From: Amaricoccus macauensis
GTDB taxonomy: Bacteria; Pseudomonadota; Alphaproteobacteria; Rhodobacterales; Rhodobacteraceae
Assembly: GCF_014201905.1 (NCBI RefSeq)
Contig: NZ_JACHFM010000001.1
Span: 434,001-498,000 of the forward strand
Direction: 5' to 3'
Length of the DNA stretch: 64,000 nucleotides
Positions within the stretch are counted from its first letter, which is position 1. The number at the start of each line of letters is the position of its first letter. The position numbers and the translations under genes were made by a program. A model generated the notes under the pieces. The model was not told the DNA's origin, searched no databases, and worked only from the letters and a program-made list of their open reading frames with translations. Of the stretch, positions 43,488 through 51,915 are shown piece by piece.

Positions 43488-43569
43488 GCCGTCGCTGAAT
43501 GTGATATTTTTCCTCTTTTAAATCGCCCGCCGACCGGCAAGAACGGTTCGAAATTGCGGGACGATCCAC

Positions 43570-44169
43570 ATGACGAAAGCCACCCCGATCAGCGCGGCGC
43601 TGCTTCTGGCCGCGGTCTCGCTTTCACCGGCCGTGGCCGGCTCGCCGGCGCCCGAGACCGAGGACAACGCCTTCGTCTTCACCGGGCGGCTGCTCGACGA
43701 GGACATGGGCGACAGCCTCAAGATCATTTCCGGCGACTACGAGGACAATTTCATCACCGGGATCGGCGCGCAGGATTTCGCGATCCACACCGGCATCGTC
43801 AGCCTCGGCTACGAGCTTGGCGCCGCCGCCCGCTACGGTCAGGATTCGACGTTCGAGGCGTGGGGCGGCCTCGTCGGCCGGATCGATGACATCCGCCTGC
43901 TCGACTGGCTCTATGTCTCCCCGGCGCTGGTGTTCGGCCTGAGCTACGTCAGCGACTCGCACGAGGGCCGGGAGAAGCGTCTGGAAGCACAGGCGGAGGG
44001 CGACGCGCGCATGCTGTTCTATCTCAGCCCCGAGCTCGATTTCCGCCGCTCGCCCGATGCGCGCTACAGCGTCTTCTACCGGCTGCACCACCGCTCGGGC
44101 GCGTGGAACACCCTCGGGATGCACGGCGGCTCGAACGCCAACATCTTCGGCGTTCGCATGCGGTTCTGA
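43570..44169 (+). CDS. Outer-membrane beta-barrel protein, PagL-like
   Basis: A 199-residue protein with a signal peptide ending near SPAVAG and an alternating beta-strand pattern finishing in Phe (MRMRF), typical of outer-membrane barrels. YRLHHRSGAW followed by GSNANIFGV resembles the active-site end of lipid A 3-O-deacylases of the PagL/acyloxyacyl hydrolase family, where a His-x-Ser is catalytic. The identity is not certain. The 5' region is AT-rich (TGATATTTTTCC) and may hold a promoter. Confidence 0.65.
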   Translation: MTKATPISAALLLAAVSLSPAVAGSPAPETEDNAFVFTGRLLDEDMGDSLKIISGDYEDNFITGIGAQDFAIHTGIVSLGYELGAAARYGQDSTFEAWGGLVGRIDDIRLLDWLYVSPALVFGLSYVSDSHEGREKRLEAQAEGDARMLFYLSPELDFRRSPDARYSVFYRLHHRSGAWNTLGMHGGSNANIFGVRMRF

Positions 44170-44175
44170 CCGCCC

Positions 44176-45114
44176 TCAGCCGAAGAAGTTCGGGCCCGCC
44201 CGTCCGCGCAGCACAGCGGCCGCCTCCGCGCCCAGCGCATCGCCGTCGCCCGTCGCGCCCTCGCTGGCATGAGCCAGCCGCTCCGACCCGTCGGGCCGCA
44301 GGATCTCGCCGCGCAGCCGCAGCCGCCCGCCCTCGATCTCCGCAAGCCCGGCGATCGGCGTCTGGCAGGACCCGTCGAGCCCGGCGAGGAACGCCCGCTC
44401 GGCCGCGAGCCGCAGGCCGGTCTCCGCGTCATGGATCGCCGACAGGAGTTCGGAGACCATGTCGTCGTCCGCCCGGCTCTCGACCCCGATCGCACCCTGT
44501 CCGACCGCCGGCAGCATCTCGTCGACCGGGATCGGCACCGCCGGCACGTCGCTGCGCCCGAGGCGGTTCAGCCCAGCCATGGCGAGGAACGTCGCCGCCG
44601 CGACCCCGTCCGCCAGCTTGCCGAGACGGGTCTGCACGTTGCCCCGGAACTCGACCACCTGCAGGTCCGGGCGGGCGTTGCGAAGCTGCGCCGCGCGCCG
44701 CAGGCTCGATGTGCCGACGATCTCCCCCGCCGGCAGCTCGGCCAGCCCGGCGAAGCGGGGTGAGACGAACGCGTCGCGCACGTCCTCGCGCGGCAGCAGG
44801 CAGCCGATGACGAGCCCCGCGGGTTGCAGCGTCGGCATGTCCTTCATGGAATGGACCGCCGCGTCGATCTCGCGCCGTGCCAGCGCCTCCTCGATCTCGC
44901 GGGTGAAGAGCCCCTTGCCGCCGAGCGCGGCCAGCGGGCGGTCCTGCACCCGGTCTCCGGTGGTGCGGATCACCACGATCTCGAATGCCGCCTCCGGCAG
45001 TCCGTGCGCCGCCATCAGCCGCGCACGCACCTCCTTGGCCTGCGCGAGGGCGAGCGGGCTGCCACGGGTTCCGAGGCGCAGTGGTCGATCGGGCGAGGGC
45101 AAATCCGCAGGCAT
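44176..45114 (-). CDS. hemC: Hydroxymethylbilane synthase
   Basis: HemC joins four porphobilinogens into hydroxymethylbilane in heme synthesis. The 312-residue protein has LRLGTRGSPLALAQA at the start, IRTTGDRVQDRPLAALGGKGLFTREIE, VHSMKDMPT and the dipyrromethane cofactor Cys in AGLDGSCQTPIAG. The ATG at 45114 fits the family; longer frame crosses into the hemE promoter. It is divergent from hemE with 64 bp between, so both could share control. Confidence 0.96.
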   Translation of the reverse strand: MPADLPSPDRPLRLGTRGSPLALAQAKEVRARLMAAHGLPEAAFEIVVIRTTGDRVQDRPLAALGGKGLFTREIEEALARREIDAAVHSMKDMPTLQPAGLVIGCLLPREDVRDAFVSPRFAGLAELPAGEIVGTSSLRRAAQLRNARPDLQVVEFRGNVQTRLGKLADGVAAATFLAMAGLNRLGRSDVPAVPIPVDEMLPAVGQGAIGVESRADDDMVSELLSAIHDAETGLRLAAERAFLAGLDGSCQTPIAGLAEIEGGRLRLRGEILRPDGSERLAHASEGATGDGDALGAEAAAVLRGRAGPNFFG

Positions 45115-45178
45115 GTCGCTTCCCCTTGTCGCCGCCGATCTGTAAGCAAGGCTCCCGAGGATCACAAGGCGCGGACCC

Positions 45179-46210
45179 ATGGCAGACAACCGACTCCTGA
45201 TGCGCGCCCTCCGTGGCGAGACAACGCCGGTTCCGCCGGTCTGGCTCATGCGCCAGGCCGGGCGCTACCTGCCCGAGTACCGGGCGACCCGGGCGAAGGC
45301 GGGGAGCTTTCTCGATCTCTGCTACAATCCCGAGCTCGCCACCGAAGTGACGCTGCAGCCGATCCGCCGGTTCGGCTTCGACGCGGCGATCCTCTTTGCC
45401 GACATCCTGCTGGTGCCACAGGCCCTTGGCCTCGAGCTTCGCTTCGCCGAGGGCGAGGGTCCCCGGCTTTCGACGGTCACGTCCGCGGCCGACTTCGCCC
45501 GGCTGAAGCCGGCCTCGGCGATCCACGAGACGCTTGGCCCGGTCTACGAGACGGTGCGGCTTTTGCGCGCAGAGCTGCCGGCAGAGGTGCCGCTCATCGG
45601 CTTCGCCGGGGCGCCATGGACGGTCGCGACCTACATGATCGCCGGGCATGGCACGCCGGATCAGGCGCCGGCGCGAACGCTGCTTTACCGCGACCCGGAA
45701 ACCTTCGACGCGCTCATCGACCGGATCACCGACGCGACGATCGCCTACCTGCTGGCGCAGGTCGCCGCCGGCGCCGAGGTGATCAAGCTCTTCGACTCAT
45801 GGGCCGGCGCCCTGCCCGGGCCGCATTTCCACCGCTATGCCATCGAGCCCGCCATGCGCATCGCGAGCGCACTCCGGGCCGAGCATCCGGATCTGCCGAT
45901 CATCGGCTTCCCGCGCGGTGCCGGCGCCGGCTATGCCGCCTTCGCGGCCCACGCCGGTGTGCAGGCCATTGCCATCGACACCAGCGTCGACCCCGCGTGG
46001 GCCGCCGCGACGTTGCAGCCACGGCTCTGCGTGCAGGGCAACCTCGACCCGCTGCTCATGGTGCTCGGAGGCTATCCGCTGACCGAGGGCGCGCGGCGGA
46101 TCGTCGAAGCGTTCGCGGGCGGGCCGCACATCTTCAACCTCGGCCACGGCATCACGCCGGACGCGAGCCCGGCAAACGTCGAGACGCTGCTCCGCGCCAT
46201 CCGCGGCTGA
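45179..46210 (+). CDS. hemE: Uroporphyrinogen decarboxylase
   Basis: HemE removes four acetate carboxyls from uroporphyrinogen III. The 343-residue protein has the signatures [17 protein letters not shown] and [13 protein letters not shown], and a conserved Asp in [31 protein letters not shown] is the standard C-terminal block. It is divergent from hemC across 64 bp and converges on an SMR transporter. Confidence 0.97.
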   Translation: MADNRLLMRALRGETTPVPPVWLMRQAGRYLPEYRATRAKAGSFLDLCYNPELATEVTLQPIRRFGFDAAILFADILLVPQALGLELRFAEGEGPRLSTVTSAADFARLKPASAIHETLGPVYETVRLLRAELPAEVPLIGFAGAPWTVATYMIAGHGTPDQAPARTLLYRDPETFDALIDRITDATIAYLLAQVAAGAEVIKLFDSWAGALPGPHFHRYAIEPAMRIASALRAEHPDLPIIGFPRGAGAGYAAFAAHAGVQAIAIDTSVDPAWAAATLQPRLCVQGNLDPLLMVLGGYPLTEGARRIVEAFAGGPHIFNLGHGITPDASPANVETLLRAIRG

Positions 46211-46225
46211 CGAAGGAGCCAGGTT

Positions 46226-46266
46226 CGGCGCGGCTGATGGCGTCCGCTGAGGGGCGCGCCGCGCCG
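46226..46266. terminator. Possible hairpin between hemE and SMR gene
   Basis: CGGCGCGG (46226-46233) pairs with CCGCGCCG (46259-46266) across a 25-base loop between convergent genes. It lacks a T-run and its loop is long, so support is modest. Confidence 0.35.
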
Positions 46267-46270
46267 GAGA

Positions 46271-46615
46271 TCAGTGCCCGGTGACCGAGCCGGAGAACAC
46301 GTTCACCACCACGACGCCGCCGACGATCATCCCGAGGCCGATCACCGCCGGCGCGTCGAGCCTCTGCCCGAAGACGGTCCAGCCCACCACCGAGATGAGC
46401 ACGATCCCGAGGCCCGACCAGATGGCATAGGCGATCCCCATGGGGATCACCTTGAAGGTAAACGCGAGCCCGACAATGGCGAGAGTGTAGCATACCGCGA
46501 CCACGAGGCTCGGGCCGAGCCTTGTGAACTGTGCGCTGGCGTGCAGGGCCGATGTGCCGATGATCTCGCAGATGATGGCGCCAGACAGGATCAGGTAGGC
46601 GGTGCTCAACGACAT
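46271..46615 (-). CDS. Small multidrug resistance (SMR/EmrE-type) efflux protein
   Basis: A 114-residue protein with four membrane helices. The essential Glu lies in the first helix (AIICEIIGTSALHAS), and the second and third helices contain AIVGLAFTFKVIPMGIAYAIWSGLG, the SMR signature. Members export quaternary ammonium compounds or guanidinium by proton exchange. The start ATG 46615 follows GGGAGAA. It is monocistronic. Confidence 0.93.
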   Translation of the reverse strand: MSLSTAYLILSGAIICEIIGTSALHASAQFTRLGPSLVVAVCYTLAIVGLAFTFKVIPMGIAYAIWSGLGIVLISVVGWTVFGQRLDAPAVIGLGMIVGGVVVVNVFSGSVTGH

Positions 46616-46677
46616 GATGGTTCTCCCGGGGATTGCCCCTGCCATGTCGCGTGATACGTGCGCCGTCAAGCGACCCG

Positions 46678-47094
46678 TCATCCGCATGGCGAGCAAGCCC
46701 CGATGTCGTTGAGTGCTTTCCAGAGAGATGCGGCGCGCCGGTGGCAATGGCGTGACTTCAGATCATCCAGATCCTTCTGGCGGGAGAGGCTCGCCTCCAT
46801 GAGATCATCCCGAAGATCTTCACGAGCACCGTACTCTGCCAGCCTGGCATGAAGGACCTTCACCGGGTGCTGAGGTGCCGCGCCCAACCGCGTGACCTCC
46901 CGCTGGTAAAATCCCTCCAGAGCCTGATCCTCCACATCACTGCCGAGGCTCAGCCGATCGTACTGCATCAGACCTTCGAGCCGACCGATCCTGGCGACAT
47001 CATCGCTGAGGCCCCAGTATTCGCGCAGGACGAGGAACAGCTTGCGACAATCGACGACCCGCTCGCACGGGGATTGGTGGTTCGGTGAATTCAT
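46678..47094 (-). CDS. Hypothetical protein
   Basis: I do not recognise this 138-residue protein. From MNSPNHQS it is soluble and helical, with a highly charged middle and a basic, Cys-containing C-terminus (SRHCHRR and CSPCG). ATG 47094 is preceded by a GGGCGAGAA stretch; ATG 47145 is also in frame. By eye the gene is less GC-rich than its neighbours and could be a late arrival. It stands alone between the SMR gene and another small hypothetical. Confidence 0.5.
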   Translation of the reverse strand: MNSPNHQSPCERVVDCRKLFLVLREYWGLSDDVARIGRLEGLMQYDRLSLGSDVEDQALEGFYQREVTRLGAAPQHPVKVLHARLAEYGAREDLRDDLMEASLSRQKDLDDLKSRHCHRRAASLWKALNDIGACSPCG

Positions 47095-47180
47095 GGACGT
47101 TCTCGCCCCCGTGATGGCCGCCAACAAGCTGGCCTTGCGTGACATCGCGCCGCCGCAATGGTCCGGCGGCAAGCCGTTGC

Positions 47181-47396
47181 TCAGTGCCGAACGTCGCCGC
47201 CCGTCAGCGCGCAGATCCGCGATACCCGGATCGCCACCGCCTCGCGATGTATCCGGTCTGCCTCGGCCAGATCCGGCGCCCGCGCCGCGAGCCACGCGAC
47301 CGTCTCCGCAAGCACCCCCCGCGATGCGACCATGCGTTCCGCTTCCGATCTGATCTTGCGCCCCGCCGCAATGCGTCGGGCGAGTTCCGCCCCCAT
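47181..47396 (-). CDS. Small hypothetical protein
   Basis: A 71-residue alanine- and arginine-rich helical protein (MGAELARRIAAGRKIRSEAERM). The amphipathic pattern looks natural and not like an antisense shadow, and no better frame overlaps it. Function is unknown. It lies between the hypothetical at 46678 and the glutamine-synthetase-like gene on the other strand. Confidence 0.45.
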   Translation of the reverse strand: MGAELARRIAAGRKIRSEAERMVASRGVLAETVAWLAARAPDLAEADRIHREAVAIRVSRICALTGGDVRH

Positions 47397-47563
47397 GTTG
47401 CCCCCACTTCGCCCGCGTCCCCGAGCCGCGTCCCCAAGCCTCCGCAGCCTGCGCCCCGGACGCGGGATTTGCCACGACGGCGCCGCGTCATGGTTAATCG
47501 CGGCGCCCCTTGCCAGCTTCCGGGCCGCTCACTAGCGTCACAGCCAAAACAGGGAGCCGGGGG

Positions 47564-48931
47564 ATGTCGGGAATGCTGTCGCTGAAGCAGCTGTCGGACG
47601 CCGTCGCGGAGGGCACCATCGATACGGTGGTCGTCGCGCAGGTGGACATGCAGGGCCGCCTGATGGGCAAGCGCTTTCAGGCCGAGTTCTTCCTCGAGAG
47701 CGCCCACGAGGAGACCCATTCCTGCAACTACCTCCTCGCCACCGACTTCGAGATGGAGACGGTACCGGGGTTCCGCTCGACGAGCTGGGCGGCGGGCTAT
47801 GGTGACTACGTCATGAAGCCCGATCTCGCGACGCTGCGCCGCACGCCGTGGCTGCCGGGCACCGCGCTCGTGCTCTGCGACGTCCTCGACCATCATCACC
47901 ACGAGGAGGTGCCGCACTCGCCCCGCGCCGTCCTGAAGCGCCAGATCGCGCGGCTGCGCGAGATGGGCCTCGTGCCGATGATGGCCTCCGAGCTCGAGTT
48001 CTTCCTCTTCGAGCAGACGTATCGCGACCTGCACGCCGCCGGCTATCGCGGTCTCGCCCCGGTCAGCCCCTACAACGAGGACTATCACGTCTTCCAGACC
48101 ACCAAGGAAGAGGACGTGATGCGGGCGATCCGCACCGGGCTGCAGGGCGCTGGCGTCAAGGTCGAGAACTCCAAGGGCGAGGCGAGCGCCGGGCAGGAGG
48201 AGATCAACGTCGCCTATCGCGACGCGCTCGGGGCGGCCGACGACCACGTGATCGTCAAGAACGCGGTGAAGGAAATCGCTTTCCTCAAGGGACGCGCCGC
48301 CACCTTCATGGCGAAGTGGTCGAACACCGCCGCCGGTTCCTCGGCCCACATCCACCAGTCGCTCCGCGATGCGGATGGCCGGTCGGTCTTTCTCGACTCC
48401 GGCGAGCCGCACGGCATGTCGCGGACCATGCGCTCCTGGGTCGCGGGGCTGCTCACCCATGCGGCAGAGGGCACGGCGTTCCTCGCGCCGAACATCAACA
48501 GCTACAAGCGCTTCGTTGCCGGCACCTTCGCCCCCACCAAGGCGGTCTGGTCCCCGGACAACCGCACCGCCGGCTATCGCCTCGTGGGCGAGGGCTCGCG
48601 CTCGATCCGCATCGAGTGCCGGGTCGGCGGATCCGATCTCAATCCCTATCTCGCCTTCGCCTCGCAGATCGCAGCCGGGATCGCCGGGATCGAGGCGGGG
48701 CTCGAGCTCGAGCCCGAGTATCACGGCGACGCCTATACCGACGCGAGCCTGCGGCAGATCCCGTTGACCCTGCGCGACGCCACGGCGGCCCTCGACGGGT
48801 CGGAGATGCTGCGCGCGGCGTTCGGCGACGCGGTCATCGACCACTACGTCCACGCCGCCCGCTGGGAGCAGAGCGAACACGACCGCGTCGTGACCGACTG
48901 GGAACTCCGTCGCGGGTTCGAACGATGCTGA
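47564..48931 (+). CDS. Glutamine synthetase family protein (gamma-glutamylamine synthetase-like)
   Basis: A 455-residue GS-fold ligase of the PuuA/GlnT branch, which attaches glutamate to amines such as putrescine or ethanolamine. Visible motifs are MASELEFFLFE, the metal-binding NSKGEASAGQEEIN, the ATP site AGSSAHIHQSL, NSYKR and RIECRVGGSDLNPYLA. GGGAGCCGGGGG precedes the ATG. An aldehyde dehydrogenase gene follows after 71 bp, and an iron alcohol dehydrogenase 3 kb later, suggesting amine or amino-alcohol catabolism. Confidence 0.88.
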   Translation: MSGMLSLKQLSDAVAEGTIDTVVVAQVDMQGRLMGKRFQAEFFLESAHEETHSCNYLLATDFEMETVPGFRSTSWAAGYGDYVMKPDLATLRRTPWLPGTALVLCDVLDHHHHEEVPHSPRAVLKRQIARLREMGLVPMMASELEFFLFEQTYRDLHAAGYRGLAPVSPYNEDYHVFQTTKEEDVMRAIRTGLQGAGVKVENSKGEASAGQEEINVAYRDALGAADDHVIVKNAVKEIAFLKGRAATFMAKWSNTAAGSSAHIHQSLRDADGRSVFLDSGEPHGMSRTMRSWVAGLLTHAAEGTAFLAPNINSYKRFVAGTFAPTKAVWSPDNRTAGYRLVGEGSRSIRIECRVGGSDLNPYLAFASQIAAGIAGIEAGLELEPEYHGDAYTDASLRQIPLTLRDATAALDGSEMLRAAFGDAVIDHYVHAARWEQSEHDRVVTDWELRRGFERC

Positions 48932-49002
48932 CGCCGGGCCGCCCGGGGCGGCAATCCAACGACTGCCTTGCCGGATATTTCTCTCAGGAGGTCCGAGCCG
49001 CG

Positions 49003-50388
49003 ATGAACCAGATCACCTGCGTCAGCCCGATTGACGGAACCGTCTACGCCACCCGGCCGATGGCGACGCGCGACGAGGTGGCCAACCGCCTCGACGTCGC
49101 CCGCACGGCGCAGAAGGACTGGGCGGCCCGGCCGCTCGCCGAGCGCATCGCCCTCGTCGAAGAGGGCGTCGCCCGGCTCGATCAGGTGAACGCCGATCTG
49201 GTGCAGGAGCTTGCCTGGCAGATGGGCCGGCCGACCCGCTACGGCGGCGAGATGGGCGGCGTGCGCGAGCGCACCGGCTACATGGCCGCCATCGCCCGCC
49301 GCGCCCTCGCCCCGGAGGTGATGGAGGACGACGCGAAGTTTCGCCGACTCATCGCCCGCGAGCCGGTCGGCCTCGTTCTCGTCATCGCCCCCTGGAACTA
49401 TCCCTTCCTCACCGCGATCAACACCATCGTCCCCGCGCTCATCGCCGGCAACGCCGTGGTGCTGAAGCACGCGAGCCAGACGCCGCTCGCCGGTGAGCGG
49501 CTGGCGCAGGCCTTCGCCCACCTGCCGGACGGGGTCTTCACCAACCTCTTCCTTGGCCATGCGCTCACCGCCGAGCTCATCGCCGCGCGCAGCTTCGGCT
49601 TCGTCAACTTCACCGGCTCCGTCTCCGGCGGCCAGGCCATCGAGCGTGCCGCCGCCGGCAGCTTCACCGCCCTCGGGCTCGAGCTCGGCGGCAAGGATCC
49701 CGGGTACGTCCGCCCCGACGCCAACCTCGACGCCGCTGTCGACACGCTGATGGACGGCGCCTTCTACAACTCCGGCCAGTGCTGCTGCGGGATCGAACGC
49801 ATCTACGTGGCCGAGCCGCTGTTTGATGCCTTCGTGGAGAAGTCGGTCGAGTGGGTCTCGAAGCTCACGCTCGGCAACCCGCTCGACGCGGCCACGACCC
49901 TCGGCCCGATGGCGGCAAGACGGTTCGCCGATACCATTCGCGCCCAGACAGCGGAGGCGATCGCCGCGGGCGCTCGTCCACTCATCGACCCGAAGCTCTT
50001 CGCCGCCGACACCGGCGAGACCGCGTACCTCGCCCCGCAGATCCTCGTGGGCGTCGATCACTCCATGCGGGTGATGACCGAGGAAAGCTTCGGCCCGGTC
50101 GTCGGCATCATGCCGGTCCGCGACGACGAGGAAGCCATCGCGCTGATGAACGACAGCCGCTATGGCCTCACCGCCAGCATCTGGACCGAGGATCCGGACG
50201 TCGGGCAGGAGATCGGCGCCCGGATCGAGACCGGCACGGTCTTCATGAACCGCGCCGACTACCTCGACCCGGCGCTCACCTGGACCGGGGTCAAGGATAC
50301 CGGGCGGGGTGCCGCGCTCTCGCATCTCGGCTACCTGAGCGTGACCCGGCCCAAATCCTACCATCTGCGTCGGCTGGACTCCGCCTGA
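49003..50388 (+). CDS. Aldehyde dehydrogenase family protein
   Basis: A 461-residue NAD(P)-dependent aldehyde dehydrogenase. The catalytic Cys is in NSGQCCCGIERIYV and the general base Glu in LELGGKDPGYV. VIAPWNYPF and FTGSVSGG form the cofactor site. Length and the WNYPFLTAINTIVPAL segment resemble succinate-semialdehyde-type enzymes. It follows the GS-like gene and probably oxidises the aldehyde made after gamma-glutamylation and deamination. The strong AGGAGG site supports the start. Confidence 0.92.
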   Translation: MNQITCVSPIDGTVYATRPMATRDEVANRLDVARTAQKDWAARPLAERIALVEEGVARLDQVNADLVQELAWQMGRPTRYGGEMGGVRERTGYMAAIARRALAPEVMEDDAKFRRLIAREPVGLVLVIAPWNYPFLTAINTIVPALIAGNAVVLKHASQTPLAGERLAQAFAHLPDGVFTNLFLGHALTAELIAARSFGFVNFTGSVSGGQAIERAAAGSFTALGLELGGKDPGYVRPDANLDAAVDTLMDGAFYNSGQCCCGIERIYVAEPLFDAFVEKSVEWVSKLTLGNPLDAATTLGPMAARRFADTIRAQTAEAIAAGARPLIDPKLFAADTGETAYLAPQILVGVDHSMRVMTEESFGPVVGIMPVRDDEEAIALMNDSRYGLTASIWTEDPDVGQEIGARIETGTVFMNRADYLDPALTWTGVKDTGRGAALSHLGYLSVTRPKSYHLRRLDSA

Positions 50389-50428
50389 GGCGAATAAGCC
50401 CACGCTTATCGCCTGCCGGGTAAGCGTG
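50389..50428 (+). promoter_or_regulatory. Mutually exclusive hairpins downstream of the aldehyde dehydrogenase
   Basis: GGCGAATAAGC (50389-50399) can pair with GCTTATCGCC (50404-50413), one base bulged. CACGCTTA (50401-50408) can instead pair with TAAGCGTG (50421-50428). The shared middle segment makes the two stems exclusive. It lies between the ALDH gene and the PepSY-cytochrome operon and could attenuate or terminate. Confidence 0.45.
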
Positions 50429-50515
50429 TGACCGATGGCGGCGGCCGGAAAATCCCGGCCACTCCTCGCGTCGTGCCGGCCCGCTGATGCCGGCGACGTT
50501 GATGGAGTTGCCCAG

Positions 50516-50773
50516 ATGAAGACGTTCGCACTGACCTTCCTTGCCCTTGGCATGGCCGCTGTCCCCGCCCTCGCCGACCCGAGCTGCAAGGGCGTGGAAG
50601 CGACGATGCCGATGTGGCAGGTCGCGAAAGGTTTCGAGGAAGCCGGCGGCAAGATCCGCGAGATGAAGGTCAGCGATGGCTGCTACGAGATCTACGGGAC
50701 CAACGGCGAGACCAAGCTCGAGATCTACTACAACCCCGCCACGGGTGCGGAGCTTCAGCGCGAGGAAAGCTGA
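50516..50773 (+). CDS. PepSY domain-containing protein
   Basis: An 85-residue periplasmic protein. The signal peptide MKTFALTFLALGMAAVPALA is clear, followed by a short PepSY fold (MWQVAKGFEEAGGKIREMKVSDGCYEIYGTNGETKLEIYYNPATG). Two Cys may form a disulfide. Small PepSY proteins are often encoded with cytochrome b561, as here: its stop overlaps the cytochrome start as TGATG. Confidence 0.87.
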   Translation: MKTFALTFLALGMAAVPALADPSCKGVEATMPMWQVAKGFEEAGGKIREMKVSDGCYEIYGTNGETKLEIYYNPATGAELQREES

Positions 50774-51315
50774 TGGTGGCGAAACATCCGGGGGCGGCCG
50801 TCGCCCCCACCATCCCGGTGTGGGATCCGCTGGTCCGCGTCCTGCACTGGACGCTGGCCGCGGGCTTTCTCGGGGCGTTCCTGTTCAGCAGCCCGCGCGA
50901 TCTTCATGAGGCGCTCGGCTGGATCGCGGTCGGCGCCGTGGCCGTCCGCGTGGTCTGGGGCTTCATCGGCACGCGGCACGCGCGCTTCGCGGACTTCGTC
51001 ACGACGCCGGGAGGCTTTCTCGCCTATGCCCGCGCAACGCTTGGCGGGCGGGAGCCGCGATTCGTCGGACACAATCCGGCCGGCGGGGCGATGGTCGTCG
51101 CCCTTCTCACGGTGGTGGCGGCACTCGGGCTGACCGGCTGGATGATGGGGCTCGACGCCTTCTGGGGCGCCGGCTGGCTCGAGTCGCTACACGAGACCGT
51201 GGCGAACATCGGCATCGGCCTTGTCCTGTTCCACTGGCTCGGCGTAGCGTGGGAGAGCCTGCGGCACCGAGAGAACCTTGCAAAGGCAATGGTCACCGGA
51301 CGCAAGCGCCCCTGA
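50773..51315 (+). CDS. Cytochrome b/b561 family protein
   Basis: A 180-residue membrane protein with four helices and heme-ligand His residues in VLHWTLAAGF, DLHEALGW, SLHETVANIG and LFHWLGVAW. It matches the bacterial Ni/Fe-hydrogenase I type b561 group. It likely passes electrons between quinol and a periplasmic partner, possibly the PepSY protein. It is translationally coupled to the PepSY gene and followed by a membrane LuxR-type regulator. Confidence 0.9.
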   Translation: MVAKHPGAAVAPTIPVWDPLVRVLHWTLAAGFLGAFLFSSPRDLHEALGWIAVGAVAVRVVWGFIGTRHARFADFVTTPGGFLAYARATLGGREPRFVGHNPAGGAMVVALLTVVAALGLTGWMMGLDAFWGAGWLESLHETVANIGIGLVLFHWLGVAWESLRHRENLAKAMVTGRKRP

Positions 51316-51339
51316 GGCGGCTCGCGAGGTTGACGATCG

Positions 51340-51843
51340 ATGCGCAGTTGGTGGACGCGCACGCGCCTGCTCGCGCTGGCCGCCGCTGTGCAGGTCGGCT
51401 GCGGGTTCCTCATGATCATCGACCTGATCTCGGAGGCGTCCGATTACCGCGACAACCTCGGTCATGCGGCCCTCGACCTCGCCATCCTCGCGGCGCTGAT
51501 TCTCGGCTCGGCGCTGATCCTTGGCGAGCTTCGGCGGCTGCGGGCGGCGAATGCGCAGATGGCCGGCCGTCTGCGCGCCGCCAGTGGCGCCTTCGTCGAG
51601 CTGCTCGAGGAGACGTTCACCGCCTGGGGTCTGACGCCGGCCGAGCGCGAGGTCGCATATCTCTCGGTCAAGGGCTTCTCGATCGAGGAGATCGCAGCGC
51701 TTCGCGACGCGCGGTCCGGCACCGTTCGCGCCCAGTGCGCAGCCGTCTATCGCAAGGCCGGTGTGTCCGGGCGGGCGCAGCTTCTCAGCCACTTCATGGA
51801 TGATCTGCTCGCCGGCGCGGAGCTCACTCCGCGCCGGGGCTGA
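51340..51843 (+). CDS. Membrane-anchored LuxR-type regulator
   Basis: A 167-residue protein with two N-terminal membrane helices (near 8-28 and 43-62), a short coiled coil (GELRRLRAANAQMAGRLRAAS), and a LuxR-type helix-turn-helix (LTPAEREVAYLSVKGFSIEEIAALRDARSGTVRAQCAAVYRKAGVSGRAQLLSHF). There is no receiver domain. The layout suggests a membrane-bound one-component switch. It is 24 bp after the cytochrome gene and may regulate it or sense its redox state. Confidence 0.85.
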   Translation: MRSWWTRTRLLALAAAVQVGCGFLMIIDLISEASDYRDNLGHAALDLAILAALILGSALILGELRRLRAANAQMAGRLRAASGAFVELLEETFTAWGLTPAEREVAYLSVKGFSIEEIAALRDARSGTVRAQCAAVYRKAGVSGRAQLLSHFMDDLLAGAELTPRRG

Positions 51844-51915
51844 ACGTTCTGCGCAGCATTGCGCCCGCGTGACGTTTCCCCGACACTGGACGAAGCCCTT
51901 TCCCGCGAGAAAAAA

